Origin: Mycteria americana
Lineage: Eukaryota > Chordata > Aves > Ciconiiformes > Ciconiidae
Direction: 5' to 3'
DNA length: 64,000 bases
Assembly: GCF_035582795.1 (NCBI RefSeq)
Contig: NW_027445626.1
Location: 1,860,001 to 1,924,000, forward strand
The stretch's first letter is position 1; the number at the start of each line of letters is the position of its first letter. Of the stretch, positions 11,905-34,465 are shown in pieces. Made by a program: the position numbers and the translations under genes. A model generated the notes under the pieces. The model saw nothing but the letters and a program-made list of their open reading frames with translations. It was not told the DNA's origin and did no database searches.

Positions 11905-13794
11905 GAAGGCACGTGGAGGAGGAGGAGGTGAGGTAGGAGGCAAGAGCAGAAATCTGGAGGAGGTGTAGGAGGAGGCACCAGGAGACAATAAGAGGAAAGA
12001 GGAGGCAAGAAGAGGAGGAAGCAACAGGATGCAACAGTAGGAGGAAAAAGGAAGAGGAGGCAAGAGGGGAAAAAAGGGAGCTCAGGAGGCAACAGGAGGC
12101 AAAAAAAGGAGCAGGAGGAGGAGGAGAATGCACCAAGAGGCAAAAGGAGGCCGCAGGAGGAGGAGGAGGCAACAGGAGTCGCCTCTTGTTTCCTTATCCT
12201 CCTTTTGCCTCCTGTTGCCTCCTCCTCCTCCTCTTGCCTCATATTGTCTCCTCCTTCTGGTACCTCCTGTTGCTTCCTCCTGCTCCTCCTCCTCCTCCTC
12301 CTCAACCCCCTGTGCCTCCTCTTCCTCCTTCTGTTGCCTTCCCTTGCCTCCTCTTGCCTTCTTTTCCGCATCCTGTTCCTATTGCCTTTTGTTGCCCCAA
12401 TGTTGCATCCTAGGCCTCTTCCTCCTTTTGGCTCCTCATGCCTCCTGTTGCCTCCTCCTCTCCTCCTCTCCTCCTCTTCCTCCTCCTTTTCTTCCTCCTC
12501 CACCTCCTCCTCCTCCCCGTTCTCTTATCCTCCTCTTCCTTTTCCCCTTCCTCCTCTTACGCTTCCTTCTCTTACTGTTGCCTCCTCTTGCCTCTTTTTG
12601 CTTCCTCCTCCTTCTCTTCCTCCTCTTGTGGCCTCCTGTTGCCCCACCATCCTATGCCCCTACTGCCTCCTCCTTCTCCTGCTCTTCTTGCCTTTTCCTC
12701 CTCATCATCCATTTCCTCTTGCCTCCTCTTTCCTCCCCTTCTTCCTCCTCCTCTTCCCTGCTCTGCCTCCTTTTACCTCCCTCTCTTTCTCCTGATGGTG
12801 CATCCTCTGGCCTCCAGCAGACTCCTTTTCCTCCTCTTGCTCTTACCTCTTGTTCCTCATTGTTGCCTCCTCCTCTCCTCCACCTCCTTCTCCTCCACAT
12901 TCTCCTCTTCATCCTGTTGTCTCCTCTTGCCACTTACTTTGACCTTTCCTAATTCTCCTCCTCCTCCTCTTCTTCCTCCTCTGCCTAGTACCTTCTGTGT
13001 CTTCCTCCTCCACCTTTTGCCTCCTGTTCCTTCTTCCTTCTTTTCCTCCTCTTGTTGCTTCCTTCTCTTGCCTCTACTTGCCTCCTCCTTTTGTTGCCTC
13101 CTCCTGCTGTGTCCTCCTGTTACCACCTGTTGCCTCCTCCTTCCCTTCCTTCTCCTCTTCCTATTGCCTCCTCCCACTCCTTTTGCCTTCTGTTGCCTCC
13201 TCTTCCTCCTCTTGCCTCCTATTTCCATTTGTTGCCTCCTCCTCTCCTGCTCCTGGTTCCTCCTCTTGCCTCTTCCTCCTCCTCCTCCTCTTGTCCTCTC
13301 CTCTTCTCTCCATCTCCTTCTCCTCCTGCTTTTCCCTCCTCTTTTGTCCTCTTGCCACCTCCTCTTCCTCCTGTTGCCTTCTGCTTCCTTTTCCTCCTCC
13401 TGTTGCATCTGGGGACCTTCTCTTTTTCCTCCTTGTCCTCTTGCCTCAAGTGCCCGCCTCTTGCCTCCTTTTGCTTCCACCTCCTCCTCTTAACTCCATT
13501 GGCCTCCTGTTGCGTCTTCCTCCTCCTCCTCTTTCCTCCTCTTGTGTCCTTTACATCCTGTTATGTCCATCTCCTTTTCCCTCCTCTTGCCTCCTTTTGC
13601 CCGCTCTTGCCTCTTATTCCCTCATTCTCCATTTGTGTCCCATTGCCTCCTCTTCCTGTTGACTCCTCCTCCTCCTTTGCTTGTGGCCTCCTCTTGCCTC
13701 CTCCTCTTTTTAATCCTGTTGCTTCTGTTGCATCCTTGTCCTCCTCTTGCCTCCTCCTTCTTCTGCTGCCTCCTCTTGCCTATTTCTTCTTTTG
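11905..13794. repeat. 1.9-kb polypurine/polypyrimidine minisatellite block with strand switch
   Basis: From 11905 to about 12180 the plus strand is almost pure purine (GGAGGA, GAGGCAACAGGAGG). From 12181 to 13794 it is almost pure pyrimidine with TTG interruptions, built of units like CTCCTCTTGCCTCCTGTTGC. The two parts are inverted relative to each other, meeting in an imperfect palindrome around 12165-12200. Long open frames rich in Ser, Leu and Pro, or Arg, Glu and Gly on the other strand, are products of the base composition and not genes. Confidence 0.9.
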
Positions 13795-14217
13795 GAAGAG
13801 GCTGAGGTACTGAATGCCTTCTTCACCTCCTCTTTTACTACCAAGACCAGCCTTCAGGAATACCAGGTGCCAGAGATGAGGGGGCAAGTCTGGAGCCAGG
13901 CAGACATAGCCCTGCTGGAAGAGGATCAGGTCAGGGAATTCTTACGCAAACTGGGCATACAGAAGTCCACGGGCCCTGATGGGATACACCCATGAGTGCT
14001 GAGGGAGCTGGCAGATGTCATTGCGAGGACACTCCCAAGAATCTTTTACCGAGCATTGAGATGGGGATGTGCCCGAAGACTGGAAGAAATCAAATGTCAC
14101 TGCTATTTTCAAGGAGGGCAAGAAGGAGGACCTGGGGAACAAGAGATGAGTCAGCCTCTCCTCGAGCCCTGGGAAGGTGATAGAGCAGCTAATCCTGGGA
14201 AATATTTCCAGGTACAT
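13795..14217 (+). mobile_element. CR1 LINE fragment
   Basis: Translation shows the region just before the CR1 reverse transcriptase: an AEVLNAFFTSSFTTKTSLQE stretch, an LLEEDQVREFLRKLGIQKS block, GPDGIHP, then after a stop VLRELADVIARTLPRI. It ends exactly where the LTR at 14218 begins. Confidence 0.88.
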
Positions 14218-15170
14218 TGTGCTGGTTTTCGCTGGGATGGAGTTAATTTTCTGCATAGCAGCCCGTATGGTGCCATGTTTGGGATTTGCGACCAACGCAG
14301 TGTTTATAATACACCAGTGTTGTAGCTATTTGCGGAAGAGTGCTTTCACAGCATCAAGGCCTTCTCTCTTGCTCTCTCTTCCTCCCCAGCAACTAGGCTG
14401 GATCTCTTCACAAGGGAGGACCAGGGGACGTCATTTAGCAAGGCAAAGTTTTACACAGTGCGTTGGTGTCCATGTCCAGGTTTTGGTAGCGAGGAGGCTG
14501 CACGTGTGACCTGTGAGAGAAGACCAAGGGCTGCCTCCATGCCAGACAGGGCTGGGTCCAGCCACCTCCAAAATAGACCCACCGCTGGCCAAAACTGAGC
14601 CCAGCAACAAAGCTGGTGGAACGGGTGTGAAAATGTATTTAAGAAGGGGCACAAGTGCCAGACTGGAATAGGAGTTAGGGGGAAAACAAAGTGTGAGAAA
14701 CAGCCCTGCAAACACCATGGTCGGTGAAGAAGGAGGAGAACCACCCTGTCGGTGGTCCAGGCACCAGAGCAGATATTCCCCTGCAGCCCATGGAGAATAC
14801 CACAGCACAGAAGGTATTTTCCTGCAGCCTATGGAGAAGACCATGGTGGACAATGTAAGCCCTGCAGTCTGTGGAGGACCCAATGCTGGAGTAGTTGGGT
14901 AATTCCTGAAAGAACTGTGGCCTGTGGAGAGCCCAGAGTGGAGCAGGTTCATCTTGAAGGACTGTAGCCTGTAGGAGGGACCCCATGGGAAAAGTGGGAG
15001 AAGGAAGGAGCAGCAGGCAGGAAGTGTTCTGGACTGACCACAACCCCATTCCCCATGGCCTAGCGCTGCTCAGAGGGGAGGAGGTAGAAGAGTTGGGAAT
15101 AAAGGAGTGAAGCTGAGCTGGGGAAAAAAGGGTGGGCAGGAGGCCTTCCATGGGGAAGGAGATAAGGTCT
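14218..15170 (+). mobile_element. ERVL-type LTR remnant (fossil)
   Basis: Starts with TGTGCTGGTTTTCGCTGGG, the start typical of avian ERVL-type LTRs, directly after a CR1 fragment. The first ~200 bases match the remembered family pattern well (AGAGTTAATTTTCT-like, then CAGTGTT..ATAACAC-like blocks). The following part to about 15170 holds degenerate tandem units around CCTGCAGCCCATGGAGAA and a GGGAGGAGGTAGAAGAGTTGGG-like end that I associate with the same family, with less certainty. Old and worn. Confidence 0.6.
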
Positions 15171-15471
15171 TCCAACAGCCCCACACTTCTTCCACCCTCA
15201 GCCTTTGCAGTTACACGTGCCTGGCCTGCCCACCTGCTTTGCCACTGTCACATTTGGACTGAAGTCCCACACACATTTTGGCATGCCCAGTGTAAGCTGG
15301 CCTCCACCCAAATCTGGAGCCCACCTGGCCATGGAGGCAGGGAGAGGACAGGTCCCTCTGCCCAGGGCCAGGAACAGCTCTTCCCTGGGACCCTCCCCAA
15401 GGAATGCTCCTCATGTGTGTCAGCCTGTGGCCTGGCAGGGGTGGAACTGGGACAAGGGCTGCTGGGGCAGG

Positions 15472-15544
15472 GCTGAAGTACCTCAGCTGGCAGAGCATTA
15501 GACTGAACATCCAAAGGTCCCTGGTTCAACCGTGGGCTGATACA
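15472..15544 (+). pseudogene. tRNA-Phe(GAA) pseudogene
   Basis: The 73 bases align without gaps to vertebrate tRNA-Phe: the A-box region CTCAGCTGGCAGAGCATTAGA, anticodon loop CTGAACA with GAA anticodon, then AAGGTCCCTGGTTCAA. The acceptor stem no longer pairs at four of seven positions and the T stem is weakened, so it is probably not a working tRNA gene. Confidence 0.7.
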
Positions 15545-17547
15545 GTGCTATCCTCGCTCAGTTTTTCGCAGAGCCTGCCTGCCGCCTTCCAGCCTACCCT
15601 GGCCCTCCTTGCTCCTTCACCTCTTGCCAGAGCACTGTCCCTGCACTGTAGCTGCAGACCTGTGGGTTAGAAGCAGCCTTCCTCTTGCTCCACAAGTCCC
15701 CAGCCTTCCCCTCAACAGGACTCTACATTCAGTGCTTCTTTGGGGTGCTCTCCATCTGTCCCTCCTTCCCTGCTCCACAGCAATTGGCACCTTTCCTTTG
15801 TGGGGTCTCTGCAAAGACCTTGTCTCTCTCCTCTTTGTCATTCTTGATGGTGCACAGACTGCTCCCCTCCTCACACACATCCTTCACCTGGACCTCAGCT
15901 TGCAGACCAGAGCATACTGCCCATGGGGGAGGCCACTGTCCCCCCAGTCCCAGGGACAGGCACTCCCTGGAGCTGAGGCCTGAATGGCAGCGTCCTCCCT
16001 CCAGAGGTCTGTCACAGCGAGACCTCTGATGTGCCAAGGACAGCTGGCAAAGCCGTGCCCAAATAGACTCACCCACCAGACTGCACTGGCTAGACCAGCT
16101 GCAGCCCCTCACAGCCATCAGTCCCTGCACAGAGGAAGAAAGACCTGCTCATGAGCTCCAACAAGCTGCTGGGCTCCCCTCTTGCAACCTCTTGCTGCTA
16201 CAGAGCCCTGCTTGACCCTCAGGAACACAGTGACAGCTGTGACCCAGCACATCTCCCTCTGTCTCCAGCCTCACCCTCTCCCCAGTCAGGCCAAGGAATG
16301 GCACGTGCTGGACTATAGTCTCACAGCAACGTGCATGTTCTAACCCCGTACAGTTCTGCTGCCTCACGGCCGGCTCCTTAGGGATGCACCTGCAGAGAAG
16401 TTTGGCTTTTGTTGTGACTGAGCGCAAGTGAGAGGTGGTGAGAGGGAGAGACTGTCTGTCCAAGCACAGTTACTGTCTTGTCAGCTTTTAGCACGAGCTT
16501 GAACATGCTTGGCCACAGGGGTAGTGCCTGCAGGATAATCACTGCTCCAGAAGAGTCCTTCTACGCCTTTCTTGAGCAAGAATGGGAGAGTCATTGCTGA
16601 GGATGGGTTTTGGGGTCATGTGTGCAAAGCAGAAGAGGTGAGCAGTCCATCCCCTTAACTCCACTCAACCACTCCAGAAGTTCACAGGCACTGTGGTCTG
16701 CTTTTGATTCCCCCAAACCCTCTCTGCCAGGCAGGGGCTCAGCAGGGAAAACTCTATGGCATTGGGCAACACAATTGCCCCAGCTGTGCCACCATGAGGA
16801 CACCATCCCTGCATGTGGTCAAACCATCAGCCTTTGAGTTACCAGCTGAACACACTCACCCACCCTGCCACAGAGACCCCAGCCAGGGCTGTCCCAGGGC
16901 ACTGCTTTGCTGCCAGGACAGTCATCAGTGCTGAAGGAATGGGAAGGTCCCTGAGCCCAACCCCCATGCCCAGCCCCATGGAGATGGAAGCCTGCTCTTC
17001 AAGTCACCTGCAGGGATGCTGGGGAACAGAGGGCTGCAGGGGGAGGCCTGGTGCCTGGAGGAGCGGGTAGAAGATTTCTGCCACCACATCCCCTCCACGG
17101 CGTGCCCTGGGATGCCATCGGAGCCTGCGGGCACCTCACCCCAGGCAGGGCATTTCCCTCACCCTGTTGCACTGCTCCTGCTGTGGAGTTGGGGACAGAT
17201 GTGGCACAGAGGGCTGTTGCCCTGGGTGGCAGAGGAGGCTCAGGGGAAGGGGTTTTCTCCTCTCCATCGACCCATCCCGCAGTGGGCCAGAGCGTGGGAG
17301 CAGCACCTGCAGCAAGAGCCTCCTTCTGCCCCATTGCCCTGCAGAGGCATTGAAGGGGCAGCACTCTGCAGTGCAGCCCTGTGCCAGGATCAGGCCCCAG
17401 CACAGAGGCAGTCCCAGCTTCCCCATCTCAGAAGGGTTCAAGTGCTGTTTTCTGCAGAGGTTCCCTGGGCACGCAGGGGACAACAGGACTGTGCTCGTCA
17501 TAGACACATCACGGGAGGAGAGTGTCTCTCCTGCTGGCAGGTGTCAA
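15545..17547. other. Intergenic between tRNA relic and tRNA-Ala
   Basis: GC-rich sequence without recognised gene, repeat or motif. Open frames on both strands up to about 270 codons lack family features. Confidence 0.4.
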
Positions 17548-17619
17548 GGGGATGTAGCTCAGTGGCAGAGCGCCTGCTTCGCATGTGGGAGGTCCTGGGT
17601 TCAATCCCCAGCATCTCCA
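17548..17619 (+). tRNA. tRNA-Ala (anticodon CGC)
   Basis: A complete 72-base cloverleaf. Acceptor stem GGGGATG pairs with CATCTCC; D arm GCTC/GAGC; anticodon stem CCTGC/GTGGG (two wobble pairs) around loop TTCGCAT giving anticodon CGC; T stem CTGGG/CCCAG around TTCAATC. The internal A box (TAGCTCAGTGG) and B box (GGTTCAATCC) are well preserved. Four T residues follow at 17627-17630, a Pol III stop. It lies about 770 bases downstream of the SRCR gene's stop codon, on the opposite strand. All features fit a working gene. Confidence 0.92.
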
Positions 17620-17626
17620 GGGCTGC

Positions 17627-17630
17627 TTTT
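17627..17630 (+). terminator. Pol III terminator of tRNA-Ala
   Basis: TTTT eight bases after the tRNA 3' end. Confidence 0.75.
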
Positions 17631-18389
17631 GCCCTGACTCCCCAGCCTCAGGCAGGTGCAGGCTGGAGCCCATGGAACAGCCCATGGAGACTGGGCTCCT
17701 GGCAGAGCATGAGGAGAGGGAATCTCAGCCCGTGTGTCCCAGAAAGTGGCTCTGCACCCTGTGCTGGGGCAGTGGGGAGCAGAGCTGCATCCTCACCATT
17801 GTGGGAGGTAATCCGTGGGCCATGATCCCCCCTGGGGATGGCTGGGGTGTTCAGGGGACTCGGCCACCTTAGGGCTCACTTCTGTGGGGCCACAGCCCAG
17901 GGCTTACCCTGACATAGCAGCTCTGGCATGGCCTCTGCACTGGGAGACCAGCATGGCCCAGGCAGGGCCTGGGAGAGAGCAGCTGGAAACCCGAGGGTGA
18001 GGAAATGGATGTTGCCGCTGGGGTGTACCACAGGATATACCAGAGAGCCATTTTGACTAGAAACTGCCCGTGGCCAGCAGCATGGAAATGTCTCTGTCAG
18101 CAGGATTATTCCCCAGGGACCATGGGCTCTCGCAGCCCCACAGCCTGACCCCGAGCCTGCTGTCCCTGAGATGTGCCCCTTGCCTACCACTGTGTCATCG
18201 TTCTCTGCTCCCCCTCATCAGCCTCAGGGAGGTGACCCAACACCTGGGCAGGCCCAGCTCTGGGTCAAAGCCCTCAGAGACTTTTAATAAGAACCAATAT
18301 GGACGCACAGTGTAAAAGCGGGAATAAAAATAGAGGAAACTGCAGGCGGTTTCTGCTGCCCGTGGTAAAGGGAGATGTTTCCCTGGTGC
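17631..18389 (-). other. 3' flank and probable 3' UTR of the SRCR gene
   Basis: No gene of its own. Read on the minus strand it is the region after the SRCR stop codon at 18390 and contains a candidate poly(A) signal at 18283-18288. Confidence 0.5.
18283..18288 (-). terminator. Candidate ATTAAA poly(A) signal of the SRCR gene
   Basis: ATTAAA on the minus strand about 100 bases after the stop codon. It is the most common variant signal; a canonical AATAAA was not seen in this stretch on that strand. Confidence 0.5.
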
Positions 18390-30702
<12,313 letters not shown>

Positions 30703-31919
30703 CCTGAGCCTCCTGCCCTGCCAGCACATCCCTGCTCTGCCTCACGCCCTGCCACGGCTCCTGGGGACTCCTGGGGACAATGACGACAGCAGGGCAATAT
30801 ATCTCTGCAGATGCCAGCCCAGCTACAGGACGAGCCAATCAAAGCAGCAGGGCCTTTTTCGACATTATCGGGAGCTATCTCCCCTCCGACACAGCCCGGC
30901 CCTCCAATGAACTTCTCCAGCGCCATTCATGACCATATATGAGAGACGGCTCTGCTACAGGTGTCACGTCACCGTGGTGGGGGGCCGTCACAGGACAGGG
31001 CTGCTTGTGTGGGGGTAAATGGATTTTTCACCCCCTCAACCCTGCTTTCTCAACCAGGAGCACTGAGCATCTCCTATGCCAGGCACAGCCAAGAGCCCAA
31101 GGTGAGAGTGTCCAGCCACCCTCGTGCCGTGGGAAGCACAGGGCTGGGGCTGCGCCGGAGGCTGTGTCAGGAAGGGAAGGACACAGCCCCTGTCCCTGCT
31201 ACAGACGCCGCTGTGCTGGGAGCAGCAGCTGGGAAAGGGCCTTAGCCCAGGCCAGAGCCCCGTCCCAGGAGTGCTGGCTCACCCTTCCTTCCCTGGAGAG
31301 CCCCATGGAAGGTCCCTCGCAGGAGCCGGAGCTGGGACATGTCCCTGCCCTGGCAGCAGACGTGCAGCCCAGAGGCTCAGACAGATCCCTGACTGTCAGC
31401 GTGTCACCGAGGGGCCGTTATTCCCCGCGGGCGCATCGGGAGCTCCAGCCTGCAGGTGCACAAACCACAGCCCACGTGGCCTCGCAGCACTCCCCACGCT
31501 CCCCCCGCAGCGCCCAGGCAGGAAGTCTGTGGTTTCCTCCTGGCGCCGTGCCCAGGCACATCCCTGCGGGGTCCCCGAGCCACCCCCACCCCGACTGCTC
31601 CAGCCAGGGCTGCAGGGGCTGCTCCTTCGGCCTCGCAGGCACGGGGCCGGGCAGCTCCCGTCCTCCGTGAAGCCCTTGTGACAGCACATGGCCGCTCTGC
31701 ACCGAGCCCCACAGCCACGGGGTGCCATCGGTGATGTGACCACTGCCACTGCTGTGTGCTCATGGGTTATCCTGATGGTGACCTCACACCCTCCTACTGC
31801 TGGCACTGTGTGTGCATGCGTTACAGTGTCACACGTGTGTGTGCGGTGTATGGGCTTCTGCTGATGATGGTTCTTCCAAAAAGCCGTATTTGGGCGTGGT
31901 CAAAATATTGTTTTGGTGG
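30703..31919. other. 5' flank of the SRCR gene
   Basis: Region upstream of the SRCR start codon. GC-rich with some CpG between 31100 and 31740, and no recognised coding gene. The promoter and any non-coding first exon should lie here; a clear TATA box or cap site is not readable. Confidence 0.4.
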
Positions 31920-32240
31920 CATCAGAAGTACCTACAGAAGCCATGTGCCAGCTCCTGGCCTACCAGCTACTCAGGCAGCAGTGACATCATAAGCTCATGC
32001 ACAGCCCCTGGCCTATCTGCCACTCAGCCACAGAGGATGTCATAGCATCTACCTCTGATATTGGCCTGCTCCTGGCCTATCGGCCATTCAGGCACCAATG
32101 ACCTCAAAACCACCTACAGAAGCTATGGTCCTGCTCCTGCCCTACCAGCTCCTCAGGCAGCAGTGACTTTAGAAGAATCACCTACACATGCCTTGGGCCT
32201 ACTCCAGGCCTATGAGCTACTCAGACATGACATGAGACAC
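31920..32240 (-). repeat. Decayed ~64-75-bp minisatellite, opposite orientation to that at 2255
   Basis: Four or five units of the type ACCTACAGAAGCCATGTGCCAG / CTCCTGGCCTACCAGCTACTCAGGCAGCAGTGAC. Read on the minus strand they give GTCACTGCTGCC...GTAGGCCAGGAGC...CACATGGC, the same words and order as the repeat at 2255-2640. Confidence 0.65.
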
Positions 32241-32445
32241 ATGAAAGACCAGAGACAACCATCCCCAATCCCAAATCCTTGGTGTCCCTCAAGGACCAGA
32301 GAACCCCAAGACCTTGGTGTCCCTCAAACCCCAAACCACAAGACCTTGGTGTCCTTTAGGGACCATCAATGACTACCCCAAACCCCAAGACCTTGATGTC
32401 CCTCAAACCTCAAGACCTTGCTGTCCCTCAAAGACCAGAGATCAT
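32241..32445 (+). repeat. CCAAGACCTTGGTGTCCCTCAAA minisatellite
   Basis: About five units of 26-60 bases built on AAGACCTTGGTGTCCCTCAAACC. Confidence 0.8.
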
Positions 32446-32699
32446 CTTCCCCATTCCCCCCATTCCCAACATGTTGGAGGGGTGCTGGTGGCCTACCTCA
32501 GCACTTCGTTTCTGCAGTACCCCCACCAGAGAGGACCACAGGCTGTCCCACTGCTGGGGGGCTTAATTCACCCTGGGGTTTAATTGCCCCCACCTGAAAA
32601 ACTCAACAGCAAGAAGGCCTGTGGCCGCAAGATCAAATGTTGGGCCTGGCAGCTCCGTCAGCCCCCCCCGCAGTGGGGGGACCTCCCCAGCCAGGTAGG

Positions 32700-33465
32700 G
32701 TGGGGTGTCCCCCTCTTCTACCCCCATGTTTGTACCCCCATTGATAGCCCCCCCATTTATTGCCCCCTATTTTTAGCCCCCCTATTTATTGCCCCCCCCT
32801 TTTTAGCCCCTCATTTATAGTCCCCAATTATAACCCCCTCATTTATCACCCTGATTTATACCCCCCAAATTATAGCACCTGTTTCTTCTCCCCTTATATA
32901 CCCCCTGTTTATACCCACCATCTATTACCCTCCCCATATATATCCTCCTATATACCGCCATATATACCCCTCCCTGTATATTGTCTGTATACCTCCATAT
33001 ACACCCCTCCCCATATACACCCCTCCCCATATGGACCACTTCCCATAAATACCTCCCCCATTTATAACCCCGATTTACAACCCCCTTTTTAACACCCCCA
33101 TTTAAACCCCCATTTACACCCCTCCCCATATATCCCTACTACGTACCCCTCCCCATAAATACCACCCATTTATACCCCCCTTTTTAACCCCCCATTTATA
33201 ACCCTATTTACAACCATCCCCATATATACCCACTGTATATACCCACATTTATATACGCCCCTATATAACACCTTATAGATATAGTCTCAATATATACCCG
33301 TGTATATAACCCCATATACATATACTTTCCATATATACCGCCCATATATACCCCCCTATATATACTCTCCATATATTAACCCTTATAGTTTCCACATATC
33401 CCCCTCCCCATATATACACCTCCCCTTACATAGCCCCTATATATACCCCCATTTACCCCCAGTCC
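32700..33465 (+). repeat. C-run/TATA low-complexity tract
   Basis: Units like CCCCCATTTATAGCCC and CCCCATATATACC repeat for over 700 bases: C runs alternating with A/T words. Open frames rich in Pro, Tyr, Ile and Ser here are compositional. Confidence 0.88.
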
Positions 33466-33600
33466 TGTCCCACAGGGGAGGTGGAGGTAATGGGGGGGAC
33501 CCCCTGGTGGGGGTGCTGCCAGGTGAGAGTTTATGGGGTCCCTCGGGGGGGGTGGGGGGAGCACCCCCATGGACCCCCCCACGTTGCTCTTTGGAGTCAC
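33466..33600 (+). repeat. G-run cluster (possible quadruplex)
   Basis: Runs of five to eight G (for example at 33494-33500 and 33546-33560) interleave with C runs. Confidence 0.6.
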
Positions 33601-34465
33601 AAAATTACCCCCGGGGACCCCAAATTAGCCCTAGGGATGCCCAAAATGCCCCAGGGACTCCAAAACTGCCCCAGGGAAACACAAACTACCCCAGGGTCCT
33701 CTCAACATATACCAGGAACCCAAAAATTAACCCCAGGGATTCCAGAAGTGCCCCTGGGACCCCCCAAATTTCCCAAGCGATCCCCAGCTTCCCCAGGGAA
33801 TCCCCAAACTACCCCCAAGGACCCCCAACATCCCCAGGGACCCACAAACTGCCCCCAAGCACCACAAATTACCCCCAGGGACCCCAAAACTGCCACAGGG
33901 ACCACAAAACTGCCCCTAAAGCCCTTTGAACTATCTTCAGGGATCCCCAAAACTACCCCAGGGACCCCCAAACAGTCCCTAAGATCCGTTGAGTTGCTTC
34001 CAGGGACCCCACATTAGCCCAGGGTCTCACAAAACCACCCTAAGCCCCCTCGACCTACCACCAGGGACCCACCAACTGGCCCAGGAGCCCCAAAGTGCCC
34101 CAGGGACCACAAAATTGCAAAGGGACTCCAAAACTACCCCCAGTGACAAGCAAACTGCCTCAGGGACCCCCAAATTACACCCACAGACCTCCCCAAACTG
34201 CCCCAGGCACCCCAAAACTGCCATGGAACCCCCCAGCTTCCCCAGTGACTCCCAACATCTCCAGGGAGACCCAGATTACACCAAACTACCCCAGCGATCC
34301 CACAAACTGCCCCCAGGGACTTGCAGATTAGTCTCAGAGACACCCTAAACTGCACCAGGGACCCCCAACATCCCCAGGGACACCAAACTTCCCCTAGGGA
34401 CCCCAACAGATACCCAACTGCCCCAGGGATGCCCAGAATTACCACAGGGCCTCCACAAATCACCC
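33600..34465 (+). repeat. ~27-bp CCCCAGGGACCCCAAA minisatellite
   Basis: About thirty imperfect units on the pattern CCCCAGGGACCCCCAAACTGC fill 860 bases. Frames across it give Pro/Thr/Lys-rich peptides with no other feature. Confidence 0.9.

Noticed and set aside
12128-13813. Long Ser/Leu/Pro-rich open frames (up to 351 codons) and Arg/Glu/Gly-rich frames on the other strand
   Set aside because: They overlap in all frames of a pyrimidine/purine repeat; a lack of stops follows from composition. No start context, no domain, no complexity.
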